A stretch of 64,000 nt of DNA from UBA7985 sp002711265 (GCA_965660945.1 CBFIBS010000016.1:1-64000), one strand, 5' to 3'. Numbered from the stretch's first letter, positions 8,499 through 19,216 are shown. Numbers and translations: made by a program. The notes: generated by a model from the sequence alone, not told the origin.

Positions 8499-9608
8499 CG
8501 CCACCGGCGTCGGGAACAGGCTGGCGTCGATTTCAACGCCCAGTCCGGGCGCGTCGCCGAGCAGAATGCCCCCATCCCTGATTGGGGCATCGATCGCGCC
8601 CACCGGCAACATCACCATGTCCCGCACGTCGAGGATACAGCGCAGGAGGTGCGGGGGCACCGTCGAACCAAGGTGCGCTAGCGCGGCGAAACTCAGCGTT
8701 GAGCCGACCGTGTCCTGCACGCTCATCACCAGCCCGGCAGCGCGGCAGATATCCCGCTGTCGGCGCGAGGGCGTCAGGCCGCCCGCTTTGGTGATCTTCA
8801 GGCCCAGACCGTCCGCGGCATCGGTGCTGATCATGTGCACAAGGTCGCTGTCTTCGAGCACCAGTTCGTCCAGCATGATCGGCACGCTGCAGCGCTGACG
8901 CAGGGACAGCGTTTCCCGCCAGCTTGCGCAGGGGGCTTCGAGCACGAAATCCAGCCCTGCAGGCAGCAGGTTGAGCAAACGCAGGGCCTGTTCGGGGCTA
9001 AGCCCACCGTTGGCATCGACGAGAAAAAACTCGCCTGTCTGGCGACCATCCAACGCCGCCCGGATGCGCTCGGCATCCAGCGCCGGGCCGCCCTCGGCAT
9101 CGCTGGCGCCGATCTTGATCGAGTGGCCGCGATAGCCGCGCGCGCGGTGGTCGGCGACGCGGGCGCGCATATCCTCCGGGCTGCCAGCGTGGATCGAGGA
9201 GATCACCGGCATCCGCTGCCCGGTCGAGCCGCCCAGCAGTGCATGGACCGGCAGTCCCAGCGCCTTTCCTGCGAGATCCCAGACCGCGAGGTCGACGGCC
9301 GCCTTGGCATGATTATGGCCCGCCAGATGCTGGTCCATGGCATCCCAGACCCGGTCGGTCAGCCTCGGGTCGCGACCGAGTACGCCCGTCGCCATCTCTT
9401 CGATCCCGGCGCGCACACCGCGCGCGTGCGCGGCGATGTAGGTGGCGCCGAAGGGCGTGCTCTCGCCCCAGCCCTCCAGCCCGGTATCAGTGCGCAGCCG
9501 GACAAAGGTCGCATCGAAGCTGTCGTAGTCTCGGCCATGGGACAGGCGATAGGTGCCGCCGGCGTAGGGCAGGTCCAGCTGGAAGACATCAAGGGAGGTG
9601 ATTTTCAT
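8484..9608 (-). CDS. mandelate racemase/muconate lactonizing enzyme family, cis-3-hydroxyproline dehydratase-like
   Basis: About 374 residues from the ATG at 9608 (MKITSLDVFQLDLPY). It has the N-terminal capping domain and a barrel with the expected catalytic residues: HSIKIG (Lys at strand 2), metal ligands in LVDANGG, LEAPC and IMLDEL, and the strand-6 Lys in LKITKAGGLT. The opening AGGTYRLSHGRDYDSFD resembles 4-hydroxyproline-betaine epimerase and cis-3-hydroxy-L-proline dehydratase rather than mandelate racemase itself, so proline-derivative catabolism is the leading guess. A strong inverted repeat sits directly before the start codon. Confidence 0.8.
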   Translation of the reverse strand: MKITSLDVFQLDLPYAGGTYRLSHGRDYDSFDATFVRLRTDTGLEGWGESTPFGATYIAAHARGVRAGIEEMATGVLGRDPRLTDRVWDAMDQHLAGHNHAKAAVDLAVWDLAGKALGLPVHALLGGSTGQRMPVISSIHAGSPEDMRARVADHRARGYRGHSIKIGASDAEGGPALDAERIRAALDGRQTGEFFLVDANGGLSPEQALRLLNLLPAGLDFVLEAPCASWRETLSLRQRCSVPIMLDELVLEDSDLVHMISTDAADGLGLKITKAGGLTPSRRQRDICRAAGLVMSVQDTVGSTLSFAALAHLGSTVPPHLLRCILDVRDMVMLPVGAIDAPIRDGGILLGDAPGLGVEIDASLFPTPVASYSL

Positions 9609-9610
9609 CG

Positions 9611-9640
9611 CCCGCAGACCGCTGTGAACAGACCTGCGGG
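9611..9640 (-). promoter_or_regulatory. 30-bp dyad-symmetric element abutting an enzyme start codon
   Basis: Seen directly: outer arms CCCGCAG (9611-9617) and CTGCGGG (9634-9640) enclose an inner pair CTGT (9622-9625) and ACAG (9628-9631). On the minus strand the element ends 2 nt before the ATG of the enolase-superfamily gene. It could be an operator for a dimeric regulator or an RNA hairpin masking the ribosome site. No run of T follows, so it is not a typical terminator of the upstream gap gene. No regulator gene is adjacent. Confidence 0.4.
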
Positions 9641-9728
9641 TTCTAAGTGAAAACCGGGGCCGCTCCAAGACGTGGCGCAGGCCCCGATGCTGAGGCGAGG
9701 CTCAGGCGTGGTTTTCGGAGCGCAGTTC

Positions 9729-10739
9729 TCAGACGGCGGCCAGCGCAGCAGCGGTGTCGAGCATGCGGTTGGAGAAGCCCCATTCGTTGTCGTACCAGGT
9801 CAGGATGCGGACGAAGCGCCCCTCCAGCACCGTGGTCTGTGTCAGGTCGAAGATCGAAGAGGCGGGATGGTGGGTGAAGTCGATCGACACCAGCTTTTCA
9901 TCGTTGGTGGCGAGAATCCCCTTGAGCGGCCCGGCCGCCGCCGCGGCGGAAATGGCGCCGTTGATTTCCTCCGGCGTCGTATCGCGGGCGGCATCGAAGG
10001 TGAAATCGACCATGGAGACGTCTGCGGTCGGCACCCGGATGGCGCTGCCGTCAAGCTTGCCCTGCATGTGCGGCAGCACCAGCCCGACCGCGCGCGCAGC
10101 CCCGGTCGAGGTCGGGATCATCGACAACCCGGCAGCCCGCGCCCGGCGCCAGTCCGAATGCGAGGTGTCCACGATGCGCTGATCACCGGTGTAGGCGTGG
10201 CAGGTGGTCATATAACCGCGCTCGATCCCGATGGCTTCGTGCAGGACGTGAACGACCGGCGCCAGACAGTTGGTGGTGCAGGACGCGTTGGAAACAACAG
10301 TGTCCTCAGCGGTCAGGCCATCGTGGTTAACGCCGTAGACGATGGTGCGATCGGCGTCACCGCAGGGGGCGGAGATCAGCACTTTCTTTGCGCCGGCGGC
10401 CAGATGCTGGCCTGCGCTGTCTTTCTTGGTAAAGCGCCCCGTGCATTCCATCACCACGTCGACGCCCAGTTCGCCCCAGGGCAGCTTGGTCGGATCGGGC
10501 TGGGTCAGCAGCCGAACCTGCTTACCGCCGACCACGAGGGTGTCTTCGCCCTCGACGCTGACGTCCATGGGCAGCTGGCGATGCACGGAATCCCACTTGA
10601 GCAGGTAGGCCATCTCGGCGGCATCGGAGAGGTCGTTGATGGCGACAAACTCGAGGTCGTCGCGCCCGCTTTCCAGCGCGGCGCGAAAGGTCAGGCGTCC
10701 GATGCGGCCGAAGCCATTGATGGCAACTTTGGTGGTCAT
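9729..10739 (-). CDS. gap: glyceraldehyde-3-phosphate dehydrogenase
   Basis: A 336-residue type I enzyme of glycolysis/gluconeogenesis that converts glyceraldehyde 3-phosphate, NAD and phosphate to 1,3-bisphosphoglycerate. NAD-binding start KVAINGFGRIGRLTFRA, catalytic cysteine in SNASCTTNCLAP, phosphate-binding STGAARAVG and C-terminal WYDNEWGFSNRM are all intact. It is divergent from pyk across a 308-bp control region, so both glycolytic genes may share regulation. Length is normal for the family. Confidence 0.97.
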   Translation of the reverse strand: MTTKVAINGFGRIGRLTFRAALESGRDDLEFVAINDLSDAAEMAYLLKWDSVHRQLPMDVSVEGEDTLVVGGKQVRLLTQPDPTKLPWGELGVDVVMECTGRFTKKDSAGQHLAAGAKKVLISAPCGDADRTIVYGVNHDGLTAEDTVVSNASCTTNCLAPVVHVLHEAIGIERGYMTTCHAYTGDQRIVDTSHSDWRRARAAGLSMIPTSTGAARAVGLVLPHMQGKLDGSAIRVPTADVSMVDFTFDAARDTTPEEINGAISAAAAAGPLKGILATNDEKLVSIDFTHHPASSIFDLTQTTVLEGRFVRILTWYDNEWGFSNRMLDTAAALAAV

Positions 10740-11047
10740 GGTTTTTCCTGTTCAGACTCAGCCCGGCGGCGTGGGGGCTGTGACAGGTGCCGCCGGTCTG
10801 CGGGGTTCTTTTTTGGCCACGCTTACGGCGGCCTTCGTCCCCATTATAGATAGGTGGAGAGTGCTATAACACAGAAGTGTACGAAAAGTTTCAAGGGCGG
10901 GCTGAAAATGAAACAGAGCAGCCAGCGGCTTTTGTTGGAGCGCTTTGTTTCGAGTCTTGGCATAATGGGGAAGAACGCTTGGAGAATGTTCTCCCTGCCG
11001 TCACGCGCCGACCCTTCACCGGAGCAGGCGACAAAGGAAACACCAGC
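10740..11047. promoter_or_regulatory. gap-pyk divergent control region
   Basis: A 308-bp stretch between the divergent gap and pyk starts with no convincing gene of its own. On the minus strand a perfect TATAAT hexamer (10843-10848) lies about 100 bp before the gap ATG and could be its -10 box, though no good -35 is visible at 17 bp. On the plus strand the pyk start is preceded by AAAGGAAA (11034-11041 region). Open frames crossing this area appear to be upstream extensions of pyk or shadows. Confidence 0.4.
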
Positions 11048-12454
11048 ATGCGCCGTAACCGGAATGCAAAGATCGTTACCACCATCGGACCGGCCAGCCG
11101 CGAGAGCGCGGTACTCGAGGCGCTTTTCCAGCAGGGGGCCGATGTCTTTCGCTTGAATTTCTCCCACGGCGCGCACGAAGACCACCAGCTCTCCTATGAG
11201 CGGATCCGGGTCATGGAGGCAAAGTTCGGCCGTTCGACCTGCGTCCTTGCCGACATTCAGGGGCCCAAGCTGCGGCTCGGCACCTTCCGCGACGGCGCCG
11301 TGGAGGTTGAGCCGGGTGACATCATCACGCTGGTCCTCGATAAAATCGAGGGCTGCAAGGAGCGGGTGACGCTGCCGCACCCGGAGATTTTCGCCGCCAT
11401 GCAGGTCGGCGGACGCCTTCTGGTTGATGACGGCAAGGTCCGGCTGCGGATCATCGAGGTTCGCGATGGCGAGGCAGACTGCCGGATCGAGGCCGGGCGC
11501 AAGCTGTCGGATCGCAAGGGCGTCAACGTCCCCGATGCGGTCCTGCCGCTGTCAGCCCTCACAGAAAAAGACCGTGCAGACCTGAAGTTTGCGCTCGATC
11601 TCGGGGTCGACTGGGTGGCGCTCTCGTTCGTGCAGCAGCCCAGCGACGTGATCGAAGCCCGGCGCATCGTCGGCGACCGGGCGCAACTCATGGTCAAGAT
11701 GGAGAAGCCGTCGGCCATCCACCACCTCGACGAGCTGGTCATGCTCGCCGACGGCATGATGGTCGCACGCGGTGATCTGGGGGTTGAGATGCAGCCCGAA
11801 GACGTGCCGCCGATCCAGCGCAAGATCGTCACCGCTTGCCGCCGGGTGGGTAAGCCGGTGGTGGTCGCGACGCAGATGCTCGAATCCATGATCACCAACC
11901 CCGTGCCCACGCGCGCTGAATCGGCCGATGTAGCGCGCGCAGTCTACGACGGGGCTGACGCGGTAATGCTGTCGGCGGAGAGCGCGGCGGGGCAGTACCC
12001 GCGCGAAGCGGTGGCCATGATGGACCGCATCATTCGTGAGACCGAGCAGTCTTCGCACTATCATCAGTCGGCAGCGGTCGGCGACCGGGAAGCGACGGGC
12101 TCAGATGCCATCTCCGCTGCAGCGCGGCAGGTGGCCGAGACAGTCGATGCCAAGGCAATCGTCACCCATACCCGCTCTGGCCGGACCGCCCAGCGCGCCA
12201 GCCGTGAACGCCCGCAGGTGCCGATCATCATGATCACGCCGGAGGTTGATATCGCCCGCCAGTACACGATTGTCTGGGGCCTACACTGCGTGGTCTCGCC
12301 CGACATGCCCTCGCTGGACGCAGTTTTCGACGAAGGCGGACGGATTGCGGTTGATGAAGGCTTCGCACAGAAGGGCGATCAGGTCGTGCTCACTGCCGGG
12401 GTTCCCTTCGGCCAGGTGGGTCAGACCAATCTGCTGCGCTTGCTTAGGGTCTGA
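11048..12454 (+). CDS. pyk: pyruvate kinase
   Basis: 468 residues from the ATG at 11048 (MRRNRNAKIVTTIGPAS), which has an AAAGGAAA site and matches family N-termini; the open frame extends 57 codons upstream but that part is unlike pyruvate kinase. It transfers phosphate from phosphoenolpyruvate to ADP. Signature segments are intact: VFRLNFSHG, the ADP/phosphate region ADIQGPKLR, the active-site Lys in MVKMEKPSAI, metal-binding GDLGVEM and VVATQMLESM. The convergent gene ends 28 bp downstream, with a small GC hairpin (CCTGCC/GGCAGG) between. Confidence 0.97.
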   Translation: MRRNRNAKIVTTIGPASRESAVLEALFQQGADVFRLNFSHGAHEDHQLSYERIRVMEAKFGRSTCVLADIQGPKLRLGTFRDGAVEVEPGDIITLVLDKIEGCKERVTLPHPEIFAAMQVGGRLLVDDGKVRLRIIEVRDGEADCRIEAGRKLSDRKGVNVPDAVLPLSALTEKDRADLKFALDLGVDWVALSFVQQPSDVIEARRIVGDRAQLMVKMEKPSAIHHLDELVMLADGMMVARGDLGVEMQPEDVPPIQRKIVTACRRVGKPVVVATQMLESMITNPVPTRAESADVARAVYDGADAVMLSAESAAGQYPREAVAMMDRIIRETEQSSHYHQSAAVGDREATGSDAISAAARQVAETVDAKAIVTHTRSGRTAQRASRERPQVPIIMITPEVDIARQYTIVWGLHCVVSPDMPSLDAVFDEGGRIAVDEGFAQKGDQVVLTAGVPFGQVGQTNLLRLLRV

Positions 12455-12482
12455 CCTTGGTTCCGACCTGCCACGGGGCAGG

Positions 12483-14714
12483 CTAGAGCGCCGTATCATC
12501 GTAGTAGACCGTCGAGTCGGAAGCGCCGCCCACCAGCAGGTCGTCGGCGAGGTTACCCTGTTCCACCGAGGCCAGTTCGTACCAGGTCGGCAGCCCCAGC
12601 AGGGCCGCGGCCCCATCGGTGACGTCGAGGGTGAACAGTAGCGTCGCGGTGGCGAAACCATCCTGCAGGTCGTAGATCCGCACTTGGTCATCGCCGCTGT
12701 CCAGAACCGCAAGCTCCGGGTCCGGATTATCGTCGAAATCGGCAATCAAGATATCGGTGATGTTATCACCGCCAGTGATCAGTGCCGAGCGTTCGAGATC
12801 GAGGCTGTTACCGTCGGCCTGAAACACGTCCACGCGGTTATCGCGGGCGGCGAACACTGTGTCGCGGTGGCTGGCCAGAGCCACAAAATCGCCAAGCTTG
12901 AGGTCGACGCGGTCGGCGGTACGCGGGTCGATGTAGGCCAGATCGCCGTCATCGATGGCGACCATGAAATCAGTGCTGACGGAGATGTAAGCCTCCTCGA
13001 CAACGACGGCATCCTGCGCGCCGTCGAGCAGGAAAGCGTTCTCGACCTTCCCGGCGTAGCTGCCGGTCAGGATGACGATGCTGTCCTGTCCGCCGTCGTT
13101 GCCGACAAACAAGTCGAGCCTGCCATCGCCACTGAACTCACCGGCTGTCACCCGCTCAAGGCTGCCGCTTGGGTCCAGGCTGTCGTCGCCGTCGCCCTCC
13201 TGCAGCAGCAGCTTGCGCGTGAAGGCACCCGCGCCATCGCTGCCCCAGACTTCGAGAATATTGGTGCTGTCGTTCTCGCTCACGAGTGCCACGTCCAACT
13301 GGCCATCGAGATCAAAGTCCGCAACTGCAAGATCGGCGTAGTCGGTTCCCGCGGTGCCGAAACTGGTTCCTGTGTATCCGCCCTGACCATTGAGCTCGGT
13401 CACCCGGACGGTCGATGAGCCGTCGATGCTGAGCACCAGATTGTCGCCGCTGGCATCAGCACCCAGACCCGCTGCGGCCATGCCAGGCAGCTGGTTGGTG
13501 CCCGACTGAGTCAGACGCGCCATGTCGTGCGCCTCCCTGTAGCCGAGCACCGCGTCGTCGCTGACGTCGTTCTGCAGGGCGAAGACGAGTTGCTGCACCG
13601 TGCTATGGCCCTTGCTATCGGTGGCGGTGAGTTGGAGTTGCAGGCTGTTGTCACCATGCAGAGCGTAGGTGCCGTCAGCGTCACCCGTGACGGCCGAGAA
13701 GTCCGGGCGGCTTGCGGCCGGATTGCCGGGCAGGGTCGGGGTTGCGCCGGTGTAGCTGAGTTCACCGCTGTGTTCATCGTAAGTAAAGCGCTGGGCGTCC
13801 GGGCCGCCGCTGATCTCAAAGCGGACGGCGTCCTGCTGCGGATCGACGGCTGAAACGGTGGCGAATACGCCGGTACGGCTCTCTTCGACGTGGACCAGAT
13901 TGCTGCTGGTAAATCGCGGGGCGTCGGGGTCGGTGGTGAAGCTGTCGTCCGTGCCCCCTTGCGTGCTGTAGCCGATGCCGCCGCCGCTGCCTCCGGTGTC
14001 GACCCGCCCGCCAGAGGCCTGCGCGGGCAAGGTTGCCAAAGCGGCGCCAAGCCCGGCCAGCCCGCCAAGGCTGAGCGCGAGCAGGCCGTGGTCGACACCG
14101 ACCCCGCTGATTGGGGGCGGGGTTGCCGACGCATAGGATGTTGATACTGAGGCGAGTGCGGACGCAGAAGACGTTAAAAGGGCAGGTGCAGACCCGGAAA
14201 TCAGGATCGGCTCACCCGCCGCAGACATCGACACTGGCGCCGGAACTGAGAGCGGAACTGGCAGGGCGACCGAAACCGGTGCAGGCATGGTCACGGGCGT
14301 GGGCTGAGTGACCGCCTCGGCGGCAGCCGGCATGAGGCCGGGTGCGGGTACGGGTGCGGGTGCAGCGGCGAAGGGGCCGGGTATGAGCACCTCGCCCGGC
14401 GTGCCGGTCCCTGCGGTCGTGGGAAAGCTATGGGCGTGGTTGGGGCCGATGGGGGATTGTGTCAGGGGGTTGTGGCTGTGGGTCAGCCCGCTCTGATGGC
14501 TGTGCACCGCGCCCAGCAGCGTCTGCCCGATGATGATCCCGGAACCATCACCGCCAAAGTCGATATCGGTCTGTGACTGAGCCGCGGCGGTTGCCGCCGG
14601 CGTCACGCCAGCGAACGTGCTGGCCGACGATATAAGCGCGCGACGATGAACGGGCTTAGGGCTGGCCCGAAACGAAAGGGCAGCGGGCGACATCAAAGGG
14701 CGAGCGGAACGCAT
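12483..14714 (-). CDS. large Ala/Pro-rich protein with cadherin-like and FG-GAP/VCBS repeats
   Basis: 743 residues. The first 45 resemble an exported leader (HRRALISSASTFAGVTPAA); residues 65-95 are His/Ser/Asn-rich; residues 115-190 form a Pro/Ala/Val-rich stalk of PAPV-type repeats; about 208-232 is a hydrophobic Ala/Gly/Leu stretch. A cadherin-like domain follows (VSAVDPQQDAVRFEISGG, LTATDSKGHST). The rest contains several FG-GAP/VCBS blades with calcium-binding loops DFDLDGQLD, EFSGDGRLD and DFDDNPDPE. Such domains are typical of surface or secreted adhesive proteins. No secretion genes are adjacent. The precise start is uncertain (an ATG 7 codons in is also possible). Confidence 0.65.
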   Translation of the reverse strand: MRSARPLMSPAALSFRASPKPVHRRALISSASTFAGVTPAATAAAQSQTDIDFGGDGSGIIIGQTLLGAVHSHQSGLTHSHNPLTQSPIGPNHAHSFPTTAGTGTPGEVLIPGPFAAAPAPVPAPGLMPAAAEAVTQPTPVTMPAPVSVALPVPLSVPAPVSMSAAGEPILISGSAPALLTSSASALASVSTSYASATPPPISGVGVDHGLLALSLGGLAGLGAALATLPAQASGGRVDTGGSGGGIGYSTQGGTDDSFTTDPDAPRFTSSNLVHVEESRTGVFATVSAVDPQQDAVRFEISGGPDAQRFTYDEHSGELSYTGATPTLPGNPAASRPDFSAVTGDADGTYALHGDNSLQLQLTATDSKGHSTVQQLVFALQNDVSDDAVLGYREAHDMARLTQSGTNQLPGMAAAGLGADASGDNLVLSIDGSSTVRVTELNGQGGYTGTSFGTAGTDYADLAVADFDLDGQLDVALVSENDSTNILEVWGSDGAGAFTRKLLLQEGDGDDSLDPSGSLERVTAGEFSGDGRLDLFVGNDGGQDSIVILTGSYAGKVENAFLLDGAQDAVVVEEAYISVSTDFMVAIDDGDLAYIDPRTADRVDLKLGDFVALASHRDTVFAARDNRVDVFQADGNSLDLERSALITGGDNITDILIADFDDNPDPELAVLDSGDDQVRIYDLQDGFATATLLFTLDVTDGAAALLGLPTWYELASVEQGNLADDLLVGGASDSTVYYDDTAL

Positions 14715-14908
14715 GGGCCGTCTCCGGAAATAGGGCGGCGCTGCGGGGCGTTTCGGCGGTGGGCCGAGAGTGCGGCGCGCGCGATGAAATGGCGTATCCC
14801 TGAAGCTCAGGGCGGTTCAAAAAACGGGTCGTATCAAAAACGGGTCGGCTACGGCGCCAGACAAATTCAGGCGCAATAATCACACAATACACGACTTTTT
14901 TTCAAATT

Positions 14909-16030
<1,122 letters not shown>

Positions 16031-16269
16031 GTCTTGGATCCTCGGACAGGGGTAATGACGCACACACCTAGAACCATGCGCCCGCGCCTGTCGCTAAAAT
16101 TCGTTTCACAATTGCGTAAGGGCGCCGTCGCCTTTGCTTGGCGCCGGGTTGAGGGTTTATCCGGCGCTTGGGCGCAAATGGCGCAGGGATTGCTAAAGAC
16201 CTGATCACGGCAAACCGTGCGTTGCAAAAAGCAATTGGACGGGAATTTACGCGGGTATACTTGGGCTCT

Positions 16270-16752
16270 ATGGACTTGGTTCGTCGCACTTGGATGCAGG
16301 ACTTTCGCCTCGCTATCGGCGTGGCAGCGGTGGTGCTGCTCATGACCGGCTCGGTGTTGCTGGGTCTGCGCTGGGATCTATCGGAGGGCCCCGCAGCGAC
16401 GCAGGAGCCATTGCTTGCCAACGACAGTCCGGCTTTTGACGAAGCTGCGCTGGCCTTGCTGCACGATCCCGCGTGGCATCAGCTGCTTTACCGCATCACG
16501 GTCGTGGATTTCTGCGGGCAGCAGACCTGGCACGTGCGCGAGGGCTACCGCATCAACCGCAATCGGCTGCAAGCAGACCGGCCGATCTCGATCGCCCGGG
16601 CTGCTGAAATCCGCAGCGAAGCCATTTCGCTGGTCGAGCGGCAGATGAATCAGGGCGGGGTGCAGAACTACGCCTACTGGTGCTCGGTCCGGGGTGGTGC
16701 CGCGGCGAGCCACTTCCGTTCGGTGTGGTCGCAGTCGATGGCCCGCACCTGA
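16270..16752 (+). CDS. small membrane-anchored protein of unknown function
   Basis: 160 residues from the ATG at 16270 (MDLVRRTWMQDFRLAIG). One transmembrane or uncleaved signal segment (LAIGVAAVVLLMTGSVLL, residues about 13-31) precedes a soluble domain with two cysteines (VVDFCGQQTW and AYWCSVRGG) that could form a disulfide in the periplasm. I recognise no family. The frame is open for 34 codons upstream but those lack coding character. The ribosome site is weak. It converges on recG, whose end lies 26 bp away. Confidence 0.55.
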   Translation: MDLVRRTWMQDFRLAIGVAAVVLLMTGSVLLGLRWDLSEGPAATQEPLLANDSPAFDEAALALLHDPAWHQLLYRITVVDFCGQQTWHVREGYRINRNRLQADRPISIARAAEIRSEAISLVERQMNQGGVQNYAYWCSVRGGAAASHFRSVWSQSMART

Positions 16753-16778
16753 GCGCCGTAGCGCTGACCGATGGCGCG

Positions 16779-18887
16779 TCAGCCCGCCTCCAGAAACGCA
16801 ATCGCCTGCTCGCGCTCGAACAGATAGAGCAAGGTCCGCAGCGCTTCGCCGCGCGGTCCTGCGAGATCGGGTATTTTGTTCAGGGTCAGCTGCGCGTCGC
16901 GCTGCGCAATCTCCAGCAGGTCATTGTGCTCGGGCAGGGTGGCGAAGTTCATATCCGGTAGCCCGGATTGTCGCGTGCCCATCACGTCCCCGGCACCACG
17001 CAGGCGCAGGTCTTCTTCGGCGATGACGAAGCCATCGTTGCTCTCACGCATGATCGACAGACGCGAGCGCGCGGTTTCGCCCAGCGGCGCGGTGTAGAGC
17101 AGCAGGCAGGTCGAAGCCTTGGTGCCGCGTCCGATGCGCCCGCGCAACTGGTGCAGCTGGGCCAGACCAAAGCGCTCCGCGTGTTCGATCACCATGACCG
17201 TGGCGTTGGGGACGTCGACCCCGACTTCGACCACTGTGGTGGCCACGAGAACATCCAGCTCGTGCGCCTTGAACCGGCGCATGACGGCGTCCTTTTCCTC
17301 AGCCTTCATACGGCCGTGGACCAGCCCGACGCGGGGGCCGAACATCTCCTGCAGCATGGCGTGGCGGTCTTCGGCGGCGGTGAGCCGGGTGACTTCGGTT
17401 TCCTCGACCAGAGGACAGATCCAGTAGGCCTGATCGCCGGCTTCGATCGTCCGACGCAGGGCGAGGGCGACATCGCCCCACTGGTCTTGAGGCTTGACGA
17501 TGGTCTTGATCGGCTGGCGGCCCGCGGGCTTGTGCAGCAGCTTTGAAATATCGAGATCGCCATAGAGCGCGAGGACCAGCGAGCGCGGGATCGGCGTCGC
17601 TGACATCAGTAGCATGTGCGGGGCTTCGCCCTTCTGGCCCAGCGCCAGACGCTGGTGGACGCCAAAGCGGTGCTGTTCGTCGATGATGACCAGGCCGAGG
17701 TTGCGGAAACTGACGCCCTCCTGAAACAAGGCGTGGGTACCGATCAGCACCTTGATCGCGCCCTCGGCACAGCCCGCGAGCACGGGCTTGCGCGCGGCGG
17801 CTTTGTCCCGCCCGGTCAGGATATCGACCCGGACGCCGACCTTGTGCAGCGCGTCGAACAGGTTGGCATGAAGCTGCCGGGCGAGGATTTCCGTGGGCGC
17901 CATGATCGCCACCTGTGCCCCGGCCTCGACCGCGACCAGTGCCGAGAACAGCGCGACCATGGTCTTGCCGCTGCCGACGTCGCCCATGATCAGCCGCATC
18001 ATCCGCTGGCTGCGCCCCATGTCCGAGCGCACCGCGTCGATGGCCTCTTCCTGGCTGTCGGTGAGGGTGAAGGGCAGGGCGGCGCGCACCTGTGTGCTCA
18101 GGCTGCCGTCGCCGCTGAGTGCGGTGCCGCCCCGGCGTCGCCCGCGTTCACGCACGATCATCAGCGACAGCTGCTGGGCGAGCAGTTCGTCGTAGGCCAG
18201 CCGCCGCAGGGCATCGGTGCGCAGGCGCTGATCGGGGACAGGGCCTGCGCTTACCTCCGGGGCGCCATCGGCGCGAAAGTGCAGAGCGTTGATTGAAGTC
18301 TGCCAACCCGGCCACTTTTGTTGCTGCTGCAGGCTGGGGTCTGCCCATTCAGGCAGCGTCGGCGCCTGCTCCAGCGCGGCGTTGAGGGCCTTGTTCCAGA
18401 CCCGGCTGGTTAGCCCCTGCGTCAGCGGATAGATCGGCTCGATCCGGGGGATGCTGTCAATCTCCTCGGGCGGAACCATGTAGTCCGGGTGGGTCATCTG
18501 CCAGTTGCCGTTGAAACGGGCGAGCTTGCCGGAGACAACGCGGTCTGCGCGGGGCGGGAGCTGTCCCTCCAGCCAGGCACCGCGCGCGTTGAAGAACACC
18601 AGCTGCACCGGAATATCTCCGGCGAGCGCGTTGACGCGGTAGGGCGCCTTGGGGACGCGCGGGGCGGCGTGCTGCAAAATCAGCAGCGGCAGGGTAACCA
18701 GCTGATCTTCGTAGAGGTCGCTAGGGGCATCGATCCGGGTCCGCTGCTGCACCCGATGGGGCTGGGCGCGGAGCACGTCCCACAGGTGCGGCCCCGCGAT
18801 CCGCTCGATCAGCGCGGCCGACTTCGGACCGATCCCCTGCAGGTCAGTAACGGGTGAAAACAGGGGATTGAGGATTGCGGGCCGCAC
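16779..18887 (-). CDS. recG: ATP-dependent DNA helicase RecG
   Basis: 702 residues, the normal length for RecG, which remodels stalled replication forks and branched recombination intermediates. It has an N-terminal wedge/OB domain (DLQGIGPKSAALIERIAG), then superfamily-2 helicase motifs: Walker A GDVGSGKTM, IIDEQHRFG (DEQH box), MSATPIPRS, VATTVVEVGVDVPNA and QLRGRIGRG (motif VI). It is divergent from sdhE-mfd with only 50 bp between starts, an arrangement common in Alphaproteobacteria. Confidence 0.97.
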   Translation of the reverse strand: MRPAILNPLFSPVTDLQGIGPKSAALIERIAGPHLWDVLRAQPHRVQQRTRIDAPSDLYEDQLVTLPLLILQHAAPRVPKAPYRVNALAGDIPVQLVFFNARGAWLEGQLPPRADRVVSGKLARFNGNWQMTHPDYMVPPEEIDSIPRIEPIYPLTQGLTSRVWNKALNAALEQAPTLPEWADPSLQQQQKWPGWQTSINALHFRADGAPEVSAGPVPDQRLRTDALRRLAYDELLAQQLSLMIVRERGRRRGGTALSGDGSLSTQVRAALPFTLTDSQEEAIDAVRSDMGRSQRMMRLIMGDVGSGKTMVALFSALVAVEAGAQVAIMAPTEILARQLHANLFDALHKVGVRVDILTGRDKAAARKPVLAGCAEGAIKVLIGTHALFQEGVSFRNLGLVIIDEQHRFGVHQRLALGQKGEAPHMLLMSATPIPRSLVLALYGDLDISKLLHKPAGRQPIKTIVKPQDQWGDVALALRRTIEAGDQAYWICPLVEETEVTRLTAAEDRHAMLQEMFGPRVGLVHGRMKAEEKDAVMRRFKAHELDVLVATTVVEVGVDVPNATVMVIEHAERFGLAQLHQLRGRIGRGTKASTCLLLYTAPLGETARSRLSIMRESNDGFVIAEEDLRLRGAGDVMGTRQSGLPDMNFATLPEHNDLLEIAQRDAQLTLNKIPDLAGPRGEALRTLLYLFEREQAIAFLEAG

Positions 18888-18937
18888 GCTAGCTTTCCTG
18901 ACAGTGAAAACAGGTTACCGGGGACTTTAGAACCAGC

Positions 18938-19216
18938 ATGGATTACGAGCAACGGCGCAAGCGCGCTCTCTGGCGCGCCGGCCATCGCGGCACACGGGAA
19001 CTGGACCTGCTGATGAGTCAGTTTGTCCGCGACTTTCTGCCCCCTGATGCCGCCGCAGGCGATGCCGATGCGCTCGACCGCATGGCACAGATCGAGCAAC
19101 TGCAGGGGGTCAACGACCCTGACGTGCAGGAATGGTTGCAGCGTCCTGACAGCATTCCAGCCGAGCTTCCCGAGCCCTTGCTTTCCGCGCTCCGATCGTT
19201 TGAGTACCGGCTGTAA
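18938..19216 (+). CDS. sdhE: FAD assembly factor SdhE
   Basis: A 92-residue small helical protein with the conserved RGTRELD motif (residues about 15-22), the RGxxE signature required for covalent attachment of FAD to the flavoprotein subunit of succinate dehydrogenase. The C-terminal half (NDPDVQEWLQ) is also typical. It lies 27 bp upstream of mfd and is probably co-transcribed with it. The succinate dehydrogenase genes are not in this window. Confidence 0.92.
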   Translation: MDYEQRRKRALWRAGHRGTRELDLLMSQFVRDFLPPDAAAGDADALDRMAQIEQLQGVNDPDVQEWLQRPDSIPAELPEPLLSALRSFEYRL

